From assembly GCF_014202225.1 (NCBI RefSeq), contig NZ_JACHGE010000010.1:124001-188000 (forward strand): a DNA stretch of 64,000 bases. Reading direction: 5' to 3'. The stretch comes from Algibacter amylolyticus. GTDB taxonomy: Bacteria; Bacteroidota; Bacteroidia; Flavobacteriales; Flavobacteriaceae. Within the stretch, counting starts at the first letter, position 1; each line of letters starts with the position of its first letter. Below are positions 8,757 through 15,596 of the stretch, in pieces. Both the position numbers and the translations under genes were made by a program. The notes beneath the pieces were generated by a model that ran no database searches, had not been told where the DNA came from, and saw nothing but the letters and a program-made list of their open reading frames with translations.

Positions 8757-9179
8757 TTAGCCTTTAAACTCAACCTTAACATGTTCGCCATCGCAATACG
8801 GTTTATTGTTTGATTTCCCGCATCTGCAAAAAGCAGTGGTTTTACTTTTAATTTCGGTCCCGCCATCTTTCTTTAATACCTTAAGAACCCCATAAACCAA
8901 TAATGGTCCGTTTTCTAAAACCTCAACTTTAGTTTCCGCAATTTCAGTACTAACAGCATCTTTTTCAGCGTTCAAATAATAACTTAAAGCACCAGTAGGG
9001 CATTGTTTTACTTGATTTATTATAGCATCAGTTTTAGCAGCGTCAATTTTAACCCAAGGTCTTAATCTTGGTCGAAATACTTCTGGCAACCCTTTGGCAC
9101 AAATTGCAGAATGAATACACTTTTCTGCTTCCCAAACCACGGTAGTTTCTCCGTTTGAATATTCTTTTATTTTAGCCAT
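8757..9179 (-). CDS. Two-module iron-sulfur protein: YjdI-type 4Fe-4S mono-cluster domain fused to a CDGSH domain
   Basis: The N-terminal ~70 residues match the Fer4_19/YjdI family: EAEKCIHSAICAKGLPEVF with Cys21 and Cys27, then VKQCPTGAL, which would bind a single cluster. The C-terminal ~45 residues hold a CDGSH motif, CRCGKSNNKPYCDGEH, giving three Cys plus one His for a 2Fe-2S cluster; the usual Ser/Ala before His is Glu here. CDGSH clusters are pH-labile and redox-active, so a soluble electron- or cluster-transfer role is likely, but the partner is unknown. It is divergent from the kyn cluster. Confidence 0.93.
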   Translation of the reverse strand: MAKIKEYSNGETTVVWEAEKCIHSAICAKGLPEVFRPRLRPWVKIDAAKTDAIINQVKQCPTGALSYYLNAEKDAVSTEIAETKVEVLENGPLLVYGVLKVLKKDGGTEIKSKTTAFCRCGKSNNKPYCDGEHVKVEFKG

Positions 9180-9263
9180 AACTAAAAGTTTTTATTAAAT
9201 ATACAAAAAAATAGTGCCTTTTAAACTTCTATAATTCGGGTTCATTCCTAAATTTATATTCCT

Positions 9264-9271
9264 TATTTTTG
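9264..9271 (+). promoter_or_regulatory. Bacteroidota -7 box (TATTTTTG) for the kynurenine cluster
   Basis: A perfect TAnnTTTG match ends 24 bp before the TTG proposed as kynU start. It is the only good -7 box in the gap and would drive the whole kyn cluster. Confidence 0.55.
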
Positions 9272-9295
9272 TTAGAAACCGAAAACTAAATCACT

Positions 9296-10561
9296 TTGTT
9301 CAACTACAAATTAGGTCTTGATTACGCTTTACTACAGGACCAAACCGATCTATTAAAAACGTACCGAGATCAGTTTCACATCCCTAAAGATAAGCAGGGA
9401 AACCCTTGGATTTACATGACAGGAAACTCACTAGGACTGCAACCCAAACAAACGTCAACTTACGTAAACCAAGAGTTAAAAGATTGGGCAAATTTAGGTG
9501 TTGAAGGACATTTTGAGGCGAAAAATCCGTGGTTACCATATCATGAGTTTTTAACCGAAAACATGGCTAAAGTTGTAGGCGCAAAACCTATTGAGGTGAT
9601 TGTTATGAATACGCTAACGGCCAACTTACACTTTATGATGGTATCGTTTTACAAGCCTACCAAAACACGATACAAGATTCTTATTGAAAGTGATGCTTTT
9701 CCTTCTGATAAATATGCCGTAGAGTCGCAACTTCGCCATCATGGGTTCGATGATAAAGAAGGTGTTGTGTTATGGAAACCAAGACAAGGTGAAGACTTAC
9801 TAAACTATGAAGATTTAGAACATATCCTTAAAGAACAAGGCGATGAAATTGCGCTTATAATGATTGGCGGTGTTAACTATTATACCGGTCAGTTTTTCGA
9901 TTTACAACGTATTACAAACCTAGGCCACAAACATGGTTGTAATGTCGGTTTTGATTGCGCCCACGGCGCAGGAAACGTAGCATTAAACCTCCATGATTCC
10001 GGAGCAGATTTTGCCGTTTGGTGTACTTATAAATATTTAAATTCTGGCCCAGGAAGTTTAGGTGGCTGCTTTGTACATGAGCGTCATGTTCACAAAAAAG
10101 ACTTAAACCGTTTTACAGGATGGTGGAGCCATAATAAGCAAACACGTTTTAGAATGCGCGATGAGTTCGACCAAATGCCTGGTGCCGAAGGTTGGCAATT
10201 AAGTAACCCCCCCATTTTATCGATGGCAGCAATAAGGGCCTCGTTAGATATGTTTAATGAAGTTGGATTTGAAAACCTCATTAAAAAATCTAAAAAATTA
10301 ACAAGCTATTTCGAGTTTTTAATTAAGCAATTAGGCGAGGACACTATTAAAATTATTACGCCAAGTAACCCAGACGAACGCGGTTGCCAACTATCTATTC
10401 AAGTGAAAAACGCAGATAAAACATTACACAATAAATTAACCGAAGCTGGTATAATTAGCGACTGGAGAGAACCCGATGTTATTAGGTGCGCTCCTGTTCC
10501 GCTTTATAATTCATTTGAAGATGTGTATCGATTGGTTGAGAAGTTGAAAGAAATAACATAA
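9296..10561 (+). CDS. kynU: Kynureninase
   Basis: A PLP enzyme that cleaves L-kynurenine (or 3-hydroxykynurenine) to (3-hydroxy)anthranilate and alanine. The 421-residue length fits the family. Visible signatures are GNSLGLQP, NPWLPYHE, the FDCAHGAGN region with the PLP-contacting Asp, and the Schiff-base lysine Lys246 in WCTYKYLNSGPG. The start is TTG: an in-frame TAA lies only 7-9 bases upstream, and the first in-frame ATG (9416) would remove conserved N-terminal sequence. No Shine-Dalgarno is seen. It is first in a run of five same-strand genes. The next gene makes 3-hydroxykynurenine, so the in vivo substrate is probably that compound. Confidence 0.96.
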   Translation: MFNYKLGLDYALLQDQTDLLKTYRDQFHIPKDKQGNPWIYMTGNSLGLQPKQTSTYVNQELKDWANLGVEGHFEAKNPWLPYHEFLTENMAKVVGAKPIEVIVMNTLTANLHFMMVSFYKPTKTRYKILIESDAFPSDKYAVESQLRHHGFDDKEGVVLWKPRQGEDLLNYEDLEHILKEQGDEIALIMIGGVNYYTGQFFDLQRITNLGHKHGCNVGFDCAHGAGNVALNLHDSGADFAVWCTYKYLNSGPGSLGGCFVHERHVHKKDLNRFTGWWSHNKQTRFRMRDEFDQMPGAEGWQLSNPPILSMAAIRASLDMFNEVGFENLIKKSKKLTSYFEFLIKQLGEDTIKIITPSNPDERGCQLSIQVKNADKTLHNKLTEAGIISDWREPDVIRCAPVPLYNSFEDVYRLVEKLKEIT

Positions 10562-10653
10562 GAGCACAAATACCTTTATTTATTTTAATGAATAATGGAA
10601 GGCCGATAATAACAACACATACTAAAATCATAAGGTTCTCGAGAAGGGGAAGA

Positions 10654-12063
10654 ATGACAAAGATGAAAGATACGCAACAAAACATATTAATTATAGGCGC
10701 TGGATTATGCGGTTCACTTCTAGCCTTACGTTTGGCACAAAGAGGCTTTAACGTAAACGTTTACGAAATGCGCCCAGATTTACGAAAAGTAGATATTTCT
10801 GCAGGACGCTCTATTAATTTAGCTTTTTCAGATCGCGGCAATAAAGCCATGAAATTAGTTGGTTTAGAAGATAAAGTAAAAGCACTTTGCATCCCTATGA
10901 ATGGCCGCATGATTCATGATACACATGGCAATACCTTCCAATCTAACTATAGCGGTAGGGATTATGAATACATCAATTCCATTTCGCGTGGCGATTTAAA
11001 TGCTTTACTTTTAGATGAAGCCGAAAAACATGACAAGGTAAATATTCAATTTAATTGCAAATGTAAATCTGTTAATTTTAAAAATACAACGGCTCTTTTT
11101 AAAGGTTATATTACAAAAAAAGAATTTATTGAGGATGCCGATGTTATAATCGCAACAGATGGCGCAGGTTCTGCATTGCGTAAAAGTTATTATTTAGGAA
11201 AAAAATTCTTGTTTAGTTTCTCGCAAGCTTATTTAACCCATGGTTATAAGGAATTAAGTATTTTACCAAAACCAAATGGCGATTTTAAAGCCTATAAAAA
11301 CGCGCTTCATATATGGCCTCGTGGCAGTTTTATGCTTATAGCCTTACCAAATTTAGATGGTAGTTTTACCGTAACACTATTTTTAAGTTATGAAGAAGGC
11401 CAATACAATTTTAACAATTTAACTACCAAGGAACGAGTTCTAGAATTTTTCCAAAACGAATTTCCAGATGCCTTAGCTTTAATGCCAAACCTTTTAGACG
11501 ACTTTTTTACTAACCCTACATCGCCTTTGGGTACTATAAAATGTTCGCCATGGCACTACAAAGGCAATACATTATTAATGGGCGATGCCGCTCATGCTAT
11601 TGTTCCTTTTTACGGTCAAGGTATGAATGCTTCCTTTGAAGATGTTGTGGAGCTAGACCAAGTACTAGATCAAAGTTTAAAAGATTGGGAAACCATTTTT
11701 AAAACTTACGAAAGCAACCGTAAAAAAGACACCGATGCCATTGCAGATTTAGCTATCGATAATTTTCATGAAATGAAAGGTCATGTTAATCAGGCCATAT
11801 TTCAAGAAAAGCGTAAATTAGAAATGGCCTTAGAAAAAGAATTCCCAAATGAATATGCTTCAAAATACTCTTTAGTAACATTTAATGAACATATAGGTTA
11901 CAGAGAAGCAATGTTAAAAGGACGAGCACAAGACAAAGCTATTTTAAATTTACTAACCGATGGCTTAATTACTAGCAATGACGATTTAAAGCTCGTTTTA
12001 AATCGAGTAAAGCAAGAAACCGAAGCCATTCTAGAACATGATAGAATAGCTGGATTAACATAA
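10654..12063 (+). CDS. kmo: Kynurenine 3-monooxygenase
   Basis: An FAD-dependent aromatic hydroxylase converting L-kynurenine to 3-hydroxykynurenine with NADPH and O2. The Rossmann FAD motif ILIIGAGLCGSLLALRL is at the N-terminus, followed by SAGRSINLAFSDRG; the second FAD motif GDAAHAIVPFYGQGMN is near the middle-to-end. The C-terminal region is long and helical as in KMO. I chose the ATG at 10654 because the purine-rich AAGGGGAAGA lies directly before it. An upstream ATG (10588) would add 22 unconserved residues, and the ATG at 10663 is also possible. The product is about 469 residues. Second gene of the kyn cluster. Confidence 0.95.
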   Translation: MTKMKDTQQNILIIGAGLCGSLLALRLAQRGFNVNVYEMRPDLRKVDISAGRSINLAFSDRGNKAMKLVGLEDKVKALCIPMNGRMIHDTHGNTFQSNYSGRDYEYINSISRGDLNALLLDEAEKHDKVNIQFNCKCKSVNFKNTTALFKGYITKKEFIEDADVIIATDGAGSALRKSYYLGKKFLFSFSQAYLTHGYKELSILPKPNGDFKAYKNALHIWPRGSFMLIALPNLDGSFTVTLFLSYEEGQYNFNNLTTKERVLEFFQNEFPDALALMPNLLDDFFTNPTSPLGTIKCSPWHYKGNTLLMGDAAHAIVPFYGQGMNASFEDVVELDQVLDQSLKDWETIFKTYESNRKKDTDAIADLAIDNFHEMKGHVNQAIFQEKRKLEMALEKEFPNEYASKYSLVTFNEHIGYREAMLKGRAQDKAILNLLTDGLITSNDDLKLVLNRVKQETEAILEHDRIAGLT

Positions 12064-12114
12064 ACAGAAAACTTAGCCTTCCTAAAAAAAGGAACAGTTG
12101 GCTTTAAACAACAA

Positions 12115-12155
12115 AAACTCAAATTCCCACTTTGAGTTTCTCTCCTTTGGGAGAG
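12115..12155 (+). other. Two tandem stem-loops between kmo and the SDR gene
   Basis: Stem 1 pairs AAACTCAAA with TTTGAGTTT (7-nt loop); stem 2 pairs CTCTCC with GGAGAG (4-nt loop). Neither is followed by a long T run, so they are unlikely to be strong terminators. The SDR Shine-Dalgarno (AGGAGA, 12162-12167) begins seven bases after stem 2. They could tune expression of the distal kyn genes; that is inference. Confidence 0.5.
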
Positions 12156-12172
12156 GTTAAGAGGAGATAATC

Positions 12173-12955
12173 ATGGATTTAAAATTAAATAATAAATACG
12201 CATTAGTTTGCGGAAGTACACAAGGCATAGGTAAAGCCACAGCAATAGCTTTGGCCAACGAAGGTGTTCATGTAACCCTTGTAGCTAGAAACAGAGAAAA
12301 ACTAAAAGCTGTTTTAGCCGAATTACCAAACCATAGAAACCATAATTACATTGTTGCAGATTTTCTAAACCCAAGAGAACTACAAGAGCAACTAATTAAA
12401 TTTATTGAAAAAGAACACGGCTTCCATATTGTTATAAATAATACAGGAGGCCCAAGAAGTGGAGAAATTTTAACAGCTAGCTTAGAAGCTTTTGAAAATG
12501 CATTTACCATGCATCTTAAATGCAATCATTTAATAGCTCAAGCTACCATTCCGTTTATGAAAGAAGAAGGTTTTGGTCGTATTATTAATGTGATTTCTAC
12601 GTCGGTAAAAGAGCCAATTCCTGGTTTAGGTGTTAGCAATACTATTAGAGGTGCTGTTGGCAATTGGAGTAAAACTTTAGCTACCGAAGTAGCTGAATTT
12701 GGTATTACAGTAAACAACGTACTTCCTGGTTTTACAGAAACCGAACGTTTAAACGAAATAATTAAAATTAAAGCGAACATTGAGAACCGTGCTTTAGAAG
12801 ATATGGCTGAAATAATGAAAAATTACACGCCTGCTAAACGTTTTGCTAAACCGGAAGAAACTGCTAGCGTTATTACCTTTTTAGCTAGTACGCCTGCTGC
12901 TTATGTTAATGGTGTTAATGTTCCTGTTGATGGTGGACGAACCAAATCTTTGTAA
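12173..12955 (+). CDS. Short-chain dehydrogenase/reductase-like protein with degenerate catalytic residues
   Basis: A Rossmann-fold SDR of 260 residues: nucleotide-binding GSTQGIGKAT near the N-terminus, NNTGG in place of NNAG, and the PGFTETERL loop. The catalytic Tyr-x-x-x-Lys is not present: the aligned stretch reads VSNTIRGAV, with Ser/Asn and Arg at those positions, although a Ser of the tetrad (ISTS) is kept. This resembles an SDR subgroup known to deviate from the tetrad. Its job in kynurenine breakdown is unclear; it might act on 2-aminomuconate semialdehyde or another intermediate, or be non-catalytic. It has a good Shine-Dalgarno, AGGAGA, unusual in this window. Third gene of the cluster. 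Confidence 0.9.
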   Translation: MDLKLNNKYALVCGSTQGIGKATAIALANEGVHVTLVARNREKLKAVLAELPNHRNHNYIVADFLNPRELQEQLIKFIEKEHGFHIVINNTGGPRSGEILTASLEAFENAFTMHLKCNHLIAQATIPFMKEEGFGRIINVISTSVKEPIPGLGVSNTIRGAVGNWSKTLATEVAEFGITVNNVLPGFTETERLNEIIKIKANIENRALEDMAEIMKNYTPAKRFAKPEETASVITFLASTPAAYVNGVNVPVDGGRTKSL

Positions 12956-13012
12956 TAATTTAACCTTTATAACTTTAATAGAATTTGAGCGGTTTGTATA
13001 TTAGTAACGAAT

Positions 13013-13168
13013 TTGCGTTAAGGATAGAAGCGGCATCCTTTTTTATGAATTTTAGAGTATTTGGTAAACGGTAATTTTCTATAATTAATTGTTTTAAATT
13101 AGATACTATACAAGTGAAACATAAAAAAGATATAGCGGATAGCCTGACCCCTGTGGTAACGCCCAAAA
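13013..13168 (-). repeat. Dispersed intergenic repeat, copy B (long form, inverted)
   Basis: On the minus strand it reads TTTGGGCGTTACC, GGGGTCAGGCTATCCGCTA, then the long-form middle (TATCTTTTTT, about 80 bp of AT-rich spacer, AAAAAAGGATGCCGCTTC) and TATCCTTAACGC. It is the only copy in minus orientation and sits inside the kyn cluster, 9 bp before the dioxygenase start. It closely matches copy D in the outer arms but not in the spacer. No ORF is present. Confidence 0.82.
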
Positions 13169-13177
13169 CATAAAACT

Positions 13178-13711
13178 ATGAGTAACCTAACATCGCCTAT
13201 AAATTTTAAAGCTTGGATTGAAGAAAATAGACACCTTTTAAAACCACCAGTTGGAAATAAAGTGGTGTGGAAAGATGGTGATTTTATTGTTATGGTTGTT
13301 GGTGGGCCGAATAACAGAAAGGATTATCATTATAATGAAACGCCAGAGTTTTTCTATCAAGTTGAAGGTGATATTGTATTAAAAATTATTGATAAAGGCA
13401 CGCCTAAGGATGTCCATATTAAGGAAGGTGATATTTATTTGCTACCTCCAAAAGTGCCACATTCTCCGCAACGTGGAGCTAACACTGTTGGCTTGGTTAT
13501 TGAATACAAACGACCAGAAGGTATGCGCGATGCGCTACTTTGGTTTTGCGAAAATTGCGTAACCAAACTTTATGAAGAGGATTTTACAGTTGAAAATATT
13601 GAAACCGATATGCCTAAAATATTCGATAAATATTATGGCGATAAGGAAAAACGAAGCTGCCCTAATTGTGGTGAGGTTATGCAACCGCCACAAAAGGTTA
13701 AAATTGATTAA
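13178..13711 (+). CDS. nbaC: 3-hydroxyanthranilate 3,4-dioxygenase
   Basis: A cupin-fold Fe(II) dioxygenase that opens 3-hydroxyanthranilate to 2-amino-3-carboxymuconate 6-semialdehyde (ACMS). The iron ligands are His51 with Glu54/Glu57 in DYHYNETPEFFYQ and His95 in PPKVPHSPQRG. The bacterial-type C-terminus is present, with a rubredoxin-like second metal site formed by two CxxC pairs (Cys124/Cys127 and Cys161/Cys164). At 177 residues it is the expected size. Its product is unstable and is the substrate of the next gene 43 bp downstream. It lies directly after an inverted repeat element, so transcription from kynU may be affected there. Confidence 0.96.
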   Translation: MSNLTSPINFKAWIEENRHLLKPPVGNKVVWKDGDFIVMVVGGPNNRKDYHYNETPEFFYQVEGDIVLKIIDKGTPKDVHIKEGDIYLLPPKVPHSPQRGANTVGLVIEYKRPEGMRDALLWFCENCVTKLYEEDFTVENIETDMPKIFDKYYGDKEKRSCPNCGEVMQPPQKVKID

Positions 13712-13754
13712 AATTATAAACTTTTAAAGATTCCTGACCTCTCAGGACCTATAC

Positions 13755-14837
13755 ATGAAACGTAAATTACGAATAAACGGTCATTCTCATTTACTACCTT
13801 ACCCGGAGCAAATTCCTGAATTTATGCGTGAAAAAGGCATTTTTTGGGTGGATAAGGATAGAAAATTTATGCTTCAAAAGGATTGGAAACGCCCTGTTAC
13901 AGATTCCAGTTTTTTCTTAGATGAAAAGTTAGAATGGATGGAGCGTAATAAGTTAGATCATGCTGTGGTTTTAAATTTATCGCAACTTTATGGTAATGGT
14001 TTACGCGTTGAGGAAATGAAAAAAGCTTTGCGTTTTCAAAACGATTTTAACGCAAAAATGCAGCAAGAAAACCCAAGTAAATTTACTTGCGGCTTTGTGG
14101 TGCACCCTGCATTTATAAGAAGTGCGTGTTGGGAAATTGAACGTTGTGTAGAACAGTTAGGACTTCAATTACTTTGCCTTCCCACCCATTACATGGATAC
14201 TATTGGCACATGGCGTTGTATTTTTGATGAAGAGAATGAGCCTATTTTTGAATTGGCAGATAAATATAATTTGGCTGTTGAAGTTCACCCTTACGATGGC
14301 GAAAAGTTTATTAAACTAGAGAATACCTCCTGGCGTTTTCACCTTATTTGGATGCTTGCCCAATGTGGCGATGCATATCATTTTTTTACACTTAATGGCT
14401 ACCAAGATAAATTCCCGAATATGCGAACTTGTTTTGCTCATGGTGGACAGTTAGCACAAATTAACTTAGGCAGACGTATTCAAGGTTTTGATGGCAGACC
14501 CGATTTATTTGAAGGCAAACACCACCCAAGAAAAGCCGTAGGACATAAAAACATATTTTTTGACACGCTAGTGCATGATACAGGTGGATTAGAGTTACTT
14601 ATTAGAAATCATGGCTCTAAACAGGTTATTATGGGGCTTGATGACCCTTACCCGTTAGGCGAAATGGAAAGCGATAAACAATCGTCGTACCCAGGAAAAA
14701 TACTAGACTTAGCTGTTGACAGAAAAATTATTAATGAAACTGAGTACGATGATATTTGGGAAAATAACGTTATACAATGGCTGTGTGGTGATGACGAAAG
14801 CGCCAAAGAAAAATTGATTAAAAGAATTTTAAGTTAA
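13755..14837 (+). CDS. Amidohydrolase-2 family; likely 2-amino-3-carboxymuconate-6-semialdehyde decarboxylase (ACMSD)
   Basis: ACMSD is a zinc-dependent, oxygen-independent decarboxylase turning ACMS into 2-aminomuconate semialdehyde, diverting flux away from quinolinate. The protein begins with the HxH metal motif (His10 and His12 in NGHSH). It has an EVHPYDG segment for the third His, a CFAHGGQ segment, and GLDDPYPLG for the Asp ligand. At 360 residues it is slightly longer than the roughly 330-residue bacterial enzymes. The context directly after the dioxygenase strongly supports this role over other amidohydrolase-2 activities. Its stop overlaps the convergent regulator gene by 4 bp. Confidence 0.92.
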   Translation: MKRKLRINGHSHLLPYPEQIPEFMREKGIFWVDKDRKFMLQKDWKRPVTDSSFFLDEKLEWMERNKLDHAVVLNLSQLYGNGLRVEEMKKALRFQNDFNAKMQQENPSKFTCGFVVHPAFIRSACWEIERCVEQLGLQLLCLPTHYMDTIGTWRCIFDEENEPIFELADKYNLAVEVHPYDGEKFIKLENTSWRFHLIWMLAQCGDAYHFFTLNGYQDKFPNMRTCFAHGGQLAQINLGRRIQGFDGRPDLFEGKHHPRKAVGHKNIFFDTLVHDTGGLELLIRNHGSKQVIMGLDDPYPLGEMESDKQSSYPGKILDLAVDRKIINETEYDDIWENNVIQWLCGDDESAKEKLIKRILS

Positions 14838-15595
14838 ACCTGCAACCATATTTTAATTTTGTCGGAATAACTCCTGCCGGAAGTTACACTAAACAATCCT
14901 TTATTATTCAGTTTAAAAATAAATCGACTGTTGAAATATTTCTGAACTTCTTCAACATAATTCGTATTAATTATAAATGCCCGATGAACTCTTAAAAAGT
15001 AATCGGGTAACTGTGTTTCAAGTTGGGTTAACGATTTTTCGGTTAAAAAAACACCTTTATTTGTAACTATACTCACGTATTTATCATTGGCTTCAAAATA
15101 TATGATATCCTCTAATTTTATAAAAATCAGTTTATCATCTTTTTTTACGGTTATTGAGGTCATTAGCTTTTCCTTCTTTTTAGCCGATAATTCTCTAACA
15201 ACTTTTAAAATATCTTGTGAAGCATCTTTGTTATTGAATAATCTCAACTTAGCAATGGTTTTCTCCAAGCGTTCCAAACGCACAGGTTTTACCAAATAAT
15301 CCACACTATTCGTTTCAAAAGCCTTTAGAGCATACTCGTCGTGCGCTGTACAAAATACAATTAACGGTATTTTATCTAATGCTTCGATTAATTCAAATCC
15401 ATTGATTACTGGCATCTCAATATCCAAAAAAATAAGGTCTGGTTTTAAAACCTCAATCTGTTGTTTAGCCTCACCGCCATTTATTGAAAACCCAACAACA
15501 TTAATGCTCTCAGGAAAATTTAAAAGCAACTTTTCTAAACGTTTTCTGGCTAAAGGCTCATCGTCAATTATTAAGGTTGAATACGATTTATTCAT
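14834..15595 (-). CDS. LytTR-family response regulator
   Basis: The receiver domain (residues 1-125) has IIDDEPLAR at the acidic pocket, phospho-acceptor Asp58 in LIFLDIEMP, and the PVRLERLEK lysine. The LytTR DNA-binding domain (about residues 140-253) shows FIKLEDIIYFEANDKYVSI and FLRVHRAFIINTNYVEEV. It should bind DNA as a dimer when phosphorylated by the kinase encoded immediately upstream. The kinase stop and this ATG are separated by one base, implying translational coupling. Targets are not visible; it is convergent with the kyn cluster but nothing shows it regulates that cluster. Confidence 0.95.
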   Translation of the reverse strand: MNKSYSTLIIDDEPLARKRLEKLLLNFPESINVVGFSINGGEAKQQIEVLKPDLIFLDIEMPVINGFELIEALDKIPLIVFCTAHDEYALKAFETNSVDYLVKPVRLERLEKTIAKLRLFNNKDASQDILKVVRELSAKKKEKLMTSITVKKDDKLIFIKLEDIIYFEANDKYVSIVTNKGVFLTEKSLTQLETQLPDYFLRVHRAFIINTNYVEEVQKYFNSRFIFKLNNKGLFSVTSGRSYSDKIKIWLQV

Positions 15596-15596
15596 C

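Noticed and set aside
10588-10653. Upstream start for kmo
   Set aside because: A Shine-Dalgarno-like AAGGGGAAGA immediately precedes the ATG at 10654, and the added residues (NNGRPIITTHTK...) do not resemble the FAD-domain start.
12975-13166. Minus-strand ORF in the gap after the SDR gene
   Set aside because: It overlaps repeat copy B almost entirely and has no protein-like composition.
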